64,000 bases of DNA from Jiangella alkaliphila (GTDB taxonomy: Bacteria; Actinomycetota; Actinomycetes; Jiangellales; Jiangellaceae): positions 5,984,001 through 6,048,000 of the forward strand of contig NZ_LT629791.1 of assembly GCF_900105925.1 (NCBI RefSeq), written 5' to 3'. The notes beneath the pieces were generated by a model. It had not been told where the DNA came from, did no database searches, and was given only the letters and a program-made list of their open reading frames with translations. The position numbers were made by a program, and so were the translations under genes. Positions 16,115 through 23,319 of this stretch are shown here, piece by piece. The first letter of the stretch is position 1; every line of letters starts with the position of its first letter.

Positions 16115-17323
16115 ATGTTGCTGTTCCAGCTGGCCGCGTCCGTCGCCGTCGCCGCCGCCACGACCACCTCCGCGCCGGCGCCTGAGCCGACGCCCGCGCC
16201 TGCGCCCCCCGTCCTGGGGATCGTCGGCGAGCAGCAGACCTTCCACGACAGCGCGCTCGCGCCGTGCCCGTCCGGCCCGGTGCACATCGACAGCCCGCCG
16301 CGCGCGTTCACCGACTCCGACGGCGTCGTCCACCTGATCGTGGCCGGGCCGAACGGGCCGACCTACCAGTGGACCGGCTCCCCCGACGACTTCGCCTCCC
16401 ACCCGACGACCGCGCAGCTGGACTGCGACATGGTGATGGACGGCTACGTCGGCGACAACGACCCGGCCGCGTTCGACCAGAAGATGTTCGCGCAGGCGCT
16501 GTACTACCGGGCGCCGTACGTCTACGCGTACGGCCACCAGGACTACTTCGGCACCCGCACCGCCGAGCCCGGCTGCCACCGCTCCGGCGTCGTCGACGGG
16601 CTGCCGTACTGCTGGTACTCGGCGGTGTCGGTGTGGAAGGCGCGGGTCTCGACGTCGTCGACGGAGCTGGCGTTCCACCGCGCGCGGGCCACCCCGCAGC
16701 ACGTCGCGATCTTCCCGAACATCGCCTACCCCGGCCACGACCAGACCCCGAAGGCCGGCTGGATCGGCTACGGCTCACCGTCGAACATGATCGCCGGCCG
16801 CGACGCGCAGGGCCGGCCCGACGGCACGTACTACCTGTTCGCCTACACCAGCACCGGCGGCGGCGGTCAGCCCAAGGGCGTGTGCCTGTTCCGCTCCACC
16901 GACCCCACCCGCGTCAACAGCTGGCGCGCCTGGACGGGCACCGGGTTCACCCAGCACCTGCGCGACCCGTACCGGTTCTCGAACCAGCCGTGCACCGTCG
17001 TCAACCCGTCGGTGTTCCGCTCCGCCGTCCGCACCGTCGTCTACCACCCCGAGTCGCGCCACTACATCGCCTTCGTCACCGACTCCCAGGGCGTCAAGTA
17101 CGCGACCTCGCGCGACCTGCTGACGTGGAACGAGCCGCAGCTGCTGAGCGCCGACCAGATCAGCGGCTACCCGTCCGTCTTCGACTGGGACGGCGGCACC
17201 GGCCCGGGCGCCAACTTCGACCTCTTCACCGACGGCGGGCGCGGCTACCTCTACTTCCGCACCTCGGTCGCCTGGGGCCACACTCAGATCAACCGGCTCG
17301 GCCTGGACGTCACCAACTACTGA
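16115..17323 (+). CDS. Secreted protein with beta-propeller-like repeats, function unknown
   Basis: The 402-residue protein starts at ATG 16115 behind a strong SD (AGGGAGGGA, 16101-16109). A short hydrophobic signal-like segment (MLLFQLAASVAVAAATT) is followed by a Pro/Ala-rich linker, APAPEPTPAPAPP. The mature part has repeated aromatic strands such as YVYAYGHQDYFGTRT, PDGTYYLFAYTSTGGG, RTVVYHPESRHYIAFVTDS and GRGYLYFRTS. These resemble five-bladed propellers of GH43/GH32-type hydrolases, but I cannot identify a catalytic triad. Four to six cysteines suggest disulphides in an exported protein. A function in polysaccharide binding or cleavage is only a suggestion. Confidence 0.75.
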   Translation: MLLFQLAASVAVAAATTTSAPAPEPTPAPAPPVLGIVGEQQTFHDSALAPCPSGPVHIDSPPRAFTDSDGVVHLIVAGPNGPTYQWTGSPDDFASHPTTAQLDCDMVMDGYVGDNDPAAFDQKMFAQALYYRAPYVYAYGHQDYFGTRTAEPGCHRSGVVDGLPYCWYSAVSVWKARVSTSSTELAFHRARATPQHVAIFPNIAYPGHDQTPKAGWIGYGSPSNMIAGRDAQGRPDGTYYLFAYTSTGGGGQPKGVCLFRSTDPTRVNSWRAWTGTGFTQHLRDPYRFSNQPCTVVNPSVFRSAVRTVVYHPESRHYIAFVTDSQGVKYATSRDLLTWNEPQLLSADQISGYPSVFDWDGGTGPGANFDLFTDGGRGYLYFRTSVAWGHTQINRLGLDVTNY

Positions 17324-17357
17324 CGCCGCCCAGCCGACGGCCACACCCCGCCCCACC

Positions 17358-17418
17358 GTTGATCATGGAGAAGGTCGGCTTCCTGCTGCCCTGGAACCCG
17401 ACCTTCTCCATGATCAAC
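17358..17418. repeat. Extragenic palindrome, 21-bp perfect arms
   Basis: Arms at 17358-17378 and 17398-17418 are perfectly complementary and begin GTTGATCATGGAGAAGGTC; the loop is 19 nt. It lies 34 bp after the stop of the secreted-protein gene and may terminate its transcription, but it lacks a T-tract. The same core occurs at 53578-53648 and, modified, around both IS4-family copies. Confidence 0.75.
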
Positions 17419-17429
17419 TCGGCTCGTGG

Positions 17430-17466
17430 TCTCACATTCTGGTTGAATTCTGTTCACGATGTGAGA
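17430..17466. promoter_or_regulatory. Inverted repeat TCTCACAT...ATGTGAGA upstream of the methionine-importer leader
   Basis: Perfect 8-bp arms (17430-17437 and 17459-17466) flank a 21-nt AT-rich centre containing GGTTGAATTCTG. The element is 50-90 nt before the leader ORF, a sensible place for a promoter with an operator. I cannot name the regulator. It does not resemble a SAM-I or SAM-IV riboswitch. Confidence 0.4.
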
Positions 17467-17517
17467 TCACACGGGATTCCGTTTGGAGACCACTGGTCCA
17501 ATGCGGAAGATGGACGC

Positions 17518-17616
17518 ATGTCTCGCGCTTCGTCCGACATCGCCCGCTTCATGACCTCGGCCGCCTGCGGCCGCGGCATGGGCCTGTGTCGCATGCGAAT
17601 GCGCCGCTGCCGCTGA
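17518..17616 (+). CDS. Putative regulatory leader peptide rich in Met, Cys and Arg
   Basis: A 32-codon ORF with SD GGAAGA (17505-17510), seven nt before ATG 17518. It reads MSRASSDIARFMTSAAC and then GRGMGLCRMRMRRCR. It has five methionines and three cysteines in 32 residues, most of them in the last third, just before the stop. It ends 109 nt before metQ. Short Cys- or Met-containing upstream ORFs are known before sulphur-metabolism genes in actinobacteria, where ribosome stalling reports amino-acid supply. The position, amino-acid bias and SD support the same role here. No experimental homologue is claimed. Confidence 0.5.
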   Translation: MSRASSDIARFMTSAACGRGMGLCRMRMRRCR

Positions 17617-17725
17617 CGCACATCTGAGCGTCGACTTCGCGGCACGCCTCCCACCGGAGCCGGCCGACGGTTCCACTGCGCCCACCCCGCGCGCCCTTCA
17701 CCCTCACCAAGGAGACACGCACGCC

Positions 17726-18610
17726 ATGAACCGCCGCATCACCCTGACCCTCACCGCCGCCGGAGCCGCCGCCGTCCTGGCCGCGTGCGGCGGAGGCGAC
17801 ACCGAGACCGCGTCCGGCGATTCCGGCGACCCGATCCGCATCGGCGTCGTCGGCTCGAGCGAGGACTACTGGACGGCCTTCACCGAGCTCGCCGACGAGG
17901 AAGGCATCGACGTCGAGCTGGTGAACTTCACCGACTACACGCAGCCCAACCCGGCGCTCTCGCAGGGCCAGCTCGACCTCAACCAGTTCCAGCACCTGCA
18001 GTACCTGGCCGCCTACAACGTCGCGAACGACGACGACCTGACGCCGATCGGCGCGACCGCGATCTACCCGCTCGGCCTGTACTCGCAGCAGCACCAGTCG
18101 CTCGAGGACATCCCCGAGGGCGGCGAGGTCGCGATCCCGAACGACGAGACCAACCAGGCCCGCGCGCTGCTCGTCCTGCAGGACGCCGGCCTGATCACGC
18201 TCGAGGGCGGCGGCAGCTCGACGTCGCTGCCGTCGGACGTCGTCGAGGAGGAGTCGCGGGTCAGCGTCACGCCGGTCGCCGCGGAGCAGACGGCGACCGC
18301 GCTCAACAGCGTCGACGCGTCGGTGATCAACAACGACTTCGTCGCCGACGCCGGCCTGGAGCCGACGGACGCCCTGTACCAGGACCAGGCCGACAGCCCG
18401 GGCGCCCGCCCGTACATCAACGTGTGGGTCGCGCGGTCCGACGAGGTCGACAACGAGACGTTCCAGCGGCTGGTCGAGCTGTACCACTCGCCGGAGGTCG
18501 AGGAGGCGTCGTCGCAGGCGTCCGGCGGCACGGCGGTGTTCACCGACAACCCGTCCGATGAGCTGTCGGAGATCCTCGACGGCATCCAGACGGACCTCGC
18601 CGCGCACTGA
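17726..18610 (+). CDS. metQ: Methionine ABC transporter substrate-binding lipoprotein
   Basis: The 294-residue product is an NlpA/MetQ-family lipoprotein that captures methionine (or a related amino acid) outside the membrane. A lipoprotein signal ends in VLAAC with Cys21 as the lipidation site, followed by a flexible GGGDTETASGD linker. Family motifs include PIRIGVVGSSEDYW, VNFTDYTQPNPALSQGQLDL with the NQFQHLQYL segment, and SVINNDFVADAGL. SD AAGGAG is placed 11 nt before ATG 17726. The stop overlaps metN by one base (TGATG), giving a three-gene operon behind the leader ORF. Confidence 0.93.
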   Translation: MNRRITLTLTAAGAAAVLAACGGGDTETASGDSGDPIRIGVVGSSEDYWTAFTELADEEGIDVELVNFTDYTQPNPALSQGQLDLNQFQHLQYLAAYNVANDDDLTPIGATAIYPLGLYSQQHQSLEDIPEGGEVAIPNDETNQARALLVLQDAGLITLEGGGSSTSLPSDVVEEESRVSVTPVAAEQTATALNSVDASVINNDFVADAGLEPTDALYQDQADSPGARPYINVWVARSDEVDNETFQRLVELYHSPEVEEASSQASGGTAVFTDNPSDELSEILDGIQTDLAAH

Positions 18611-19650
18611 TGGCACCCCTGATCAGCTTCCAGGACGTCAGCAAGGTCTTCGGGTCCGGCGACCGCGCCGTTCGCGCCGTCGACGGCGTGACGCTGGACG
18701 TCGAGGCCGGCGAGATCTTCGGCGTCATCGGGTACTCCGGCGCCGGCAAGAGCACGCTGGTCCGGCTGGTCAACGCGCTGGAGACGGTGACGTCCGGCCG
18801 CCTGCTGGTCGACGGGCAGGACGTCACCGCGCTGCGTGAGGCCGAGCTGCGACGCGTCCGGGCCGGCATCGGCATGGTGTTCCAGCAGTTCAACCTGCTG
18901 AACTCGCGCACCGTCGCCGGCAACGTCGGGTACCCGCTCAGGGTGGCCGGCTGGCCGCGCGAGCGGCGAGCGGCGCGGGTCGCCGAGCTGCTCGACTACG
19001 TCGGCATCGCGGACAAGGCGAAGGCCTACCCGCGCCAGCTGTCCGGCGGGCAGAAGCAGCGGGTCGGCATCGCCAGGGCGCTCGCGACGGAACCGCGGAT
19101 CCTGCTCGCCGACGAGGCCACCAGCGCGCTCGACCCGGACACCACGCAGGACGTGCTCGCGCTGCTGCGCCGGGTCAACCGCGAGCTGGGCGTCACCGTC
19201 GTCGTCATCACGCACGAGATGGACGTCATCCGCTCGCTCGCGCACCGGGTCGCCGTCATGGAGGCTGGGAAGGTGGTCGAGCACGGCCCGGTCTACGACG
19301 TGTTCGCTGCGCCGCGCGAACGGGCCACCCGCCGGTTCGTCGCGACGACGCTCAAGGACCGGCCGACGCCGGAGGCGCTGGCGCGGCTGCGGCACCGGCA
19401 CCCGGGCCGGATCATCACCGTCGGCATCCGCGAGGGCGACGGCGGCAGCGTCGACGTCACCGCCGCGCTGCGGGCGCACGGCGTCGACGGGACGATCGTG
19501 TTCGGCGGCATCACCGAGATCGACGAGCGCCCGTTCGGCTCGCTGACGCTGGAGCTGACCGGGCCCGACGCGGCCATCGACGCGCTGGTCGCGGACCTGC
19601 GCGGCCGCACCGACGTCGACGACCTCGGGAACGCGGGGGTGGCGGCGTGA
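18610..19650 (+). CDS. metN: Methionine ABC transporter ATP-binding protein with NIL domain
   Basis: A 346-residue ATPase energising the importer. Walker A GYSGAGKST near residue 38, the NLLNSRTVAGNV Q-loop region near 95, signature LSGGQKQR near 140, Walker B ILLADEATSALD near 160 and THEMDVI near 200 are all present. Residues from about 268 to the end form the NIL regulatory domain (VGIREGDGGSVDVTAALRAH, IVFGGITEIDERPFGSLT), where intracellular methionine binds in the E. coli MetN family to inhibit transport. This architecture distinguishes it from generic polar amino-acid ATPases. The stop overlaps the permease start by 4 nt. Confidence 0.95.
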   Translation: MAPLISFQDVSKVFGSGDRAVRAVDGVTLDVEAGEIFGVIGYSGAGKSTLVRLVNALETVTSGRLLVDGQDVTALREAELRRVRAGIGMVFQQFNLLNSRTVAGNVGYPLRVAGWPRERRAARVAELLDYVGIADKAKAYPRQLSGGQKQRVGIARALATEPRILLADEATSALDPDTTQDVLALLRRVNRELGVTVVVITHEMDVIRSLAHRVAVMEAGKVVEHGPVYDVFAAPRERATRRFVATTLKDRPTPEALARLRHRHPGRIITVGIREGDGGSVDVTAALRAHGVDGTIVFGGITEIDERPFGSLTLELTGPDAAIDALVADLRGRTDVDDLGNAGVAA

Positions 19651-20309
19651 ACCGCGACTGGTCCGAGCTGTCGCCGCTGCTGTGGGAGTCGGTGCGCGAG
19701 ACGCTCTACATCGTCGGCGTGACGGTGGGGGTGGGCGGCGTGCTGGGGCTGGTGCTCGGCGTGCTGCTGTACGCGACCCGGCGCGGCAACCTGCTGCAGA
19801 ACGTCGTCGTCTTCACCGTGCTGAACGTCGCGGTGAACATCGTGCGGCCGATCCCGTTCATCATCTTCATCACCGCGGTCGGGCCCGTGACGCTGGCCGT
19901 CGTCGGCACCACGATCGGCAACCAGGCGGTCATCTTCGCCATGTCGATCATGGCGACGTTCGTCACCGCCCGCATCGTCGAGCAGAACCTCGTCGCGACC
20001 GATCCGGGCGTCATCGAGGCGGCCCGGGCGATGGGCGCGTCGCGGCTGCGGATCCTGGTGACGGTGCTGGTACCGGAGGCGCTCGCGCCGCTGATCCTCG
20101 GCTTCACGTTCCTCGTCATCGGCATCGTGGACATGTCCGCGCTGGCCGGCTACGTGGGCGGCGGCGGGCTGGGCAACTTCGCCATCGTGTACGGCTACCA
20201 GCGGTTCAACTGGGAGGTCACGCTGGTCACCGTCCTGGTGATCATCGGCATGGTGCAGCTGGCGCAGCTGCTCGGGAACTGGCTCGCGCGCAAGGCGCTG
20301 CACCGATGA
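19647..20309 (+). CDS. metI: Methionine ABC transporter permease
   Basis: The product has 220 residues and five transmembrane helices (for example residues 18-45, 55-82, 88-105, 150-170, 190-210). It is a BPD_transp_1 permease of the MetI type. Signatures are RPIPFIIFITAVGP near residue 70, EAARAMGASRLRI near 130 (the EAA coupling loop for MetN) and GGGGLGNFAIVYGYQRFN near 170. GTG 19647 overlaps the metN stop. It completes the metQNI operon; no gene follows on this strand. Confidence 0.93.
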   Translation: MNRDWSELSPLLWESVRETLYIVGVTVGVGGVLGLVLGVLLYATRRGNLLQNVVVFTVLNVAVNIVRPIPFIIFITAVGPVTLAVVGTTIGNQAVIFAMSIMATFVTARIVEQNLVATDPGVIEAARAMGASRLRILVTVLVPEALAPLILGFTFLVIGIVDMSALAGYVGGGGLGNFAIVYGYQRFNWEVTLVTVLVIIGMVQLAQLLGNWLARKALHR

Positions 20310-20327
20310 GCCGCAGGCCGTCCGCCG

Positions 20328-20771
20328 TCAGCCCGAGTCGGCGTCGACCTCGGCGTGATCGGCCAGCTCGTCCACCGTCGGCCCGTCGTCCTGGGTGAGC
20401 CGCAGCCGCCAGTAGCCGGCGAACGCGACCGCCATCCGGTCCACCCCGCGCTCACCGACCAGGTGCCGCCGGACGGTCCGGACGGCGGACGCCTCGCCGG
20501 CCACCCAGGCGAACGGCTCGCCGTCCGGGAAGTCCAGCTCACGCACGGCGTCGGCGAGCGCCGTCGACTGCCCGGCCGGGACGCCGTCGCCGCGATGCCG
20601 CCACGTCACCGGCGGCCCGTACAGCCCGTCGTGGTCGCCGTCGCCGTGCAGGACGAAATCGACGTCCACCTGTCGCTCCTCGGGCCGGTGCCGCCGGATC
20701 GAGCCGCGCAGCTCGCTGTAGGTGAGCCGCACGCCCGGCACGCGTGGCGCGGCCGCGTCACCCCGCCGCAC
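20328..20771 (-). pseudogene. Doubly deleted siderophore-interacting protein (ferric-siderophore reductase) remnant
   Basis: Pieces of a siderophore-interacting protein (SIP, FAD-binding 9) can be recognised. RRHRPEERQVDVDFVLHGD comes from the FAD domain, VTWRHRGDGVPAGQSTALAD follows where about 70 residues are expected between them, and the C-terminal part FPDGEPFAWVAGEASAVRT with FAGYWRLRLTQDD is intact. The N-terminal FAD-binding barrel and the middle of the protein are missing, leaving 147 codons against a normal 260-290. It cannot bind FAD normally. It follows the iron-siderophore binding protein with a 14-bp overlap, the usual operon position for a SIP. Confidence 0.75.
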
Positions 20772-21738
20772 CGGCGGCCTCCTCGAGGTAGGGGCGCAGC
20801 TGCTCCAGCGAGTACGGGATGGACAGCGGCGACGGTGTGTTGAGCCCGACGATCGTCGGGTAGTCGAGCACGGCGACGGTGCCGGGCAGCTGGTCGAAGC
20901 CGGGGATGTCGGCGAGGTCGCTCTCGTCGCCGCCGTTGACGAGGAACGCCAGCACGTCGGCCTGCAGCAGGTCCGACCGTTCCGGGCTGACGACGATGCG
21001 GGTGTCGCCGGTCGCCTCGCCCTCGTCCCTGACCGCCGGGTACATCGTCATGCCGAGCTGCTGGAAGAACACGCTCGACCCGTCCTGTTCGTCGGCCACC
21101 ACGTAGATCGAGTCGCCGACGACGTACTGGGCCAGCGAGAACGTCTTTCCGGTCAGCCCCGGCAGCGCGTCGGCGACCGCCGCCACCTCGCCGTCGACGT
21201 CCGCGACGATCTCGTCGGCCCGGCCCGGCTCGCCGAGCAGCTCCCCCGCCGTCCGCACCAGGTCCTGCCACGGCGTCACCTGCAGCGCGTCCTCGCCGGC
21301 GATGGTCGGCGCGATGCCGGACAGCTGGTCGTACACGGCCTGGTCGGTGATCGAGTAGCTGCCGAGGATGAGGTCGGGCTGCAGCTCCGCGATCTGCTCG
21401 ATCGGCGGGCCGTCGTCCAGCGACAGCGGCTCCGCGTCGGCCGGCAGGTCCTGCCACGGCACCCCCGACTCCGGCATGAACGCGTCGACGGAGTACCCGA
21501 CCGGCTCGACGCCCATCGCCAGCATGACGTCGGTCCACTGCAGGTCGATGGTGACGATGCGCTCCGGCACACCGGTGACCTCCGTACTGCCGAACATGTG
21601 GTCGACGGTGACGGTCTCCGCGTCGGCCTCGGCGTCGGCGGAGGCGGCGGCCGGCCCGGCGTCGTCGTCTCCCCCGCAGGCCGCGAGGACCACAGCCAGC
21701 CCGACCACCACGGGAACCAACCGGACAGAAAGTATCAT
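20758..21738 (-). CDS. Iron-siderophore ABC transporter substrate-binding lipoprotein
   Basis: A 326-residue FepB/FhuD-type (Peripla_BP_2) binding protein. The lipoprotein signal ends VVLAAC with Cys21, then a negatively charged linker. The domain begins VTVDHMFGSTEVTGVPERIV and continues with QPDLILGSYSITDQAVYDQL, where the ferric siderophore binds. No permease or ATPase is encoded next to it, so it must use components elsewhere. An iron box overlaps its promoter (21745-21768). Immediately upstream lies the first IS4-family insertion, which does not enter the gene or the box. Confidence 0.9.
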   Translation of the reverse strand: MILSVRLVPVVVGLAVVLAACGGDDDAGPAAASADAEADAETVTVDHMFGSTEVTGVPERIVTIDLQWTDVMLAMGVEPVGYSVDAFMPESGVPWQDLPADAEPLSLDDGPPIEQIAELQPDLILGSYSITDQAVYDQLSGIAPTIAGEDALQVTPWQDLVRTAGELLGEPGRADEIVADVDGEVAAVADALPGLTGKTFSLAQYVVGDSIYVVADEQDGSSVFFQQLGMTMYPAVRDEGEATGDTRIVVSPERSDLLQADVLAFLVNGGDESDLADIPGFDQLPGTVAVLDYPTIVGLNTPSPLSIPYSLEQLRPYLEEAAGAAG

Positions 21739-21744
21739 GAGGCA

Positions 21745-21768
21745 ACCCTAACTTAGGGTCGGCTAAGT
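21745..21768 (-). promoter_or_regulatory. Iron box (DtxR/IdeR-like) overlapping a leaderless promoter
   Basis: CCCTAA-c-TTAGGG (21746-21758) is a perfect 6+1+6 palindrome. The plus-strand run TTAGGGTCGGCTAA (21753-21766) agrees with the first part of the IdeR consensus TTAGGTTAGSCTAACCTAA at 12 of 14 positions. On the minus strand TAGGGT (21750-21745) is a -10 box 6 nt before ATG 21738. Iron-loaded repressor should therefore cover the transcription start. Confidence 0.7.
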
Positions 21769-21811
21769 CCCCATGATCATCAACCTTTCGTGCTGCTATC
21801 ACGCAATGCCG

Positions 21812-23220
21812 TTAAGTTAGGGCGGTTTTGCTGGCCCGGCGAACTTTGATCTTGTGGGTGGCGTGGCTGGGTGGGCGGGTCTGGTCTCGTCGTTTGGCTT
21901 TGAAGGTGTTCCGGGGTGGTTTCTTGACGCGCTGCGTGACGCGGGCTCGTCGTGGCGGGTTGAGGTCGCTGCTGATGGCGGCGATGGCCAGGACGCGCGT
22001 GTTCTGGTCGAGTCGGCCGGCGGTGATGGTGTCTCGGGTGACGCGGATGGTGATGGTGAAGGAGATCCGGCGCGGGTCCACGCCGACGGTGTCCGCGGCG
22101 TCGGTTCTCAGGGTGCAGAGGGCTTGGTAGGTGACGAGCAGGGCGTAGATCTCCTGATCGACGAGGTCGGGTGACTTCGAGCGCAGGATGAACCCGGCGC
22201 CACGCAGTCGGGTCTTGAGTTCCTGGTAGCTGTTCTCCGATTCCCACCGCTGGTGGTAGGCCTCGGCGACGGCTCGGGCGGGCGCCTCGGCCGGGTCGAG
22301 CAGGGTGGTGACGAGCCTGATATCGCTGATGGTGACGGTATCGCCGACGTGGGTGGTGACTCGGTAGTCGACGATACGCACCGGGTGCCGGGCATCGGAG
22401 GCTCCGGCCAGCCCCGCCGGGCGGCGGTGCGCCAGCGCTTCTTGTAGCGTTGCGCGGTGATCACTGACAGGTAGGAGCCGTCGTCGAGGATCTTCATGGC
22501 GGGGAAGTCGGCGTTGCCCTTGATCCGCCAGATCAGGTCCGCGCCGGTGCTGGTGGCGATCTGGGCGAACAACCGGTGACCGAAGTTGCGGTCGGCGAGC
22601 ACCAGCATCCCCGGACGCATCGCACCGATCAGCCGCTGGGTCAGTTCCTGCTCGCTGTGCCGGCACGCGTCGAACACCGCGTCGATGATCGCGTGGGTGG
22701 CGCATTCGATCAGCGCGACCAGCCGCACCTGTGCGAACCCCGAGGGCGTGCCGATGTGGCCGAACGCGGCCACGTTGGCCGCGGTGTCGGCCAGGTCCAG
22801 GGCGGTGCCGTCGAAGGCGACCAGCCGCCGCCCGAACAGCCACGCTCCCGCCGCGTCGGGCGCCGCGCGTGGGCCTCGGACCCGGTCGAACAGCAGCCGC
22901 AGCGGCGTGACGCCCAGGCGTTTGCGGGCCTGGCACAGCGCCGACGCGCTCGGCACGACCAGCCCCCGCAGGTACCCGAACGTGCTGGTCAGCCAGCACA
23001 TCACCATGCGGTATCCCGGCGGGGAATGCGAGTCGGCGCCGCAGAACACGCATAACCCGAGCACGAAGACCATCACCGTCCGGGCCGGCAACAGCCGCCG
23101 CCGCTGCTCGCGCACACCGGCCTGCTCGATCACCTCGTCCAGCAGCTCCGGACAAAGATCACTTTCCAGTGCGCCCAGACTCACCTCGCCCGATCGCCAC
23201 GTGGCAGACTCAGAACTCAC
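21812..23220 (-). pseudogene. IS4-family transposase, copy 1, frameshifted
   Basis: A DDE transposase of about 470 residues starting at GTG 23220 behind SD GGAGGG. First catalytic Asp in VAFDGTALDLADTAAN, second in VLADRNFGHRLF, and the YREK signature Y-2-R-3-E-6-K in YHQRWESENSYQELK. Compared with copy 2, one C is missing in the run at 22386-22388 (GGTGCCGGG here, GGTGCCCGGG there). The N-terminal part thus leaves frame before the catalytic Glu, and the C-terminal part is intact in another frame. The product is probably inactive, unless a slippage event restores the frame. Confidence 0.85.
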
Positions 23221-23275
23221 AGGGCCCTCCGGCAGACGATGATCTTCGACAATCACCGTTCTAACGGAGGGCCCT
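23221..23275 (-). promoter_or_regulatory. SD-sequestering hairpin of the transposase, copy 1
   Basis: AGGGCCCTCCG (23221-23231) and CGGAGGGCCCT (23265-23275) are perfect 11-bp complements around the transposase SD. In a transcript entering from outside the element the SD would be paired. A transcript starting between the arms would leave it free. This matches known protection of transposases against read-through expression. Confidence 0.55.
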
Positions 23276-23319
23276 GCCCACGAACCCCACCGACACGCCG
23301 CTGACCAGCACAAACCGCC

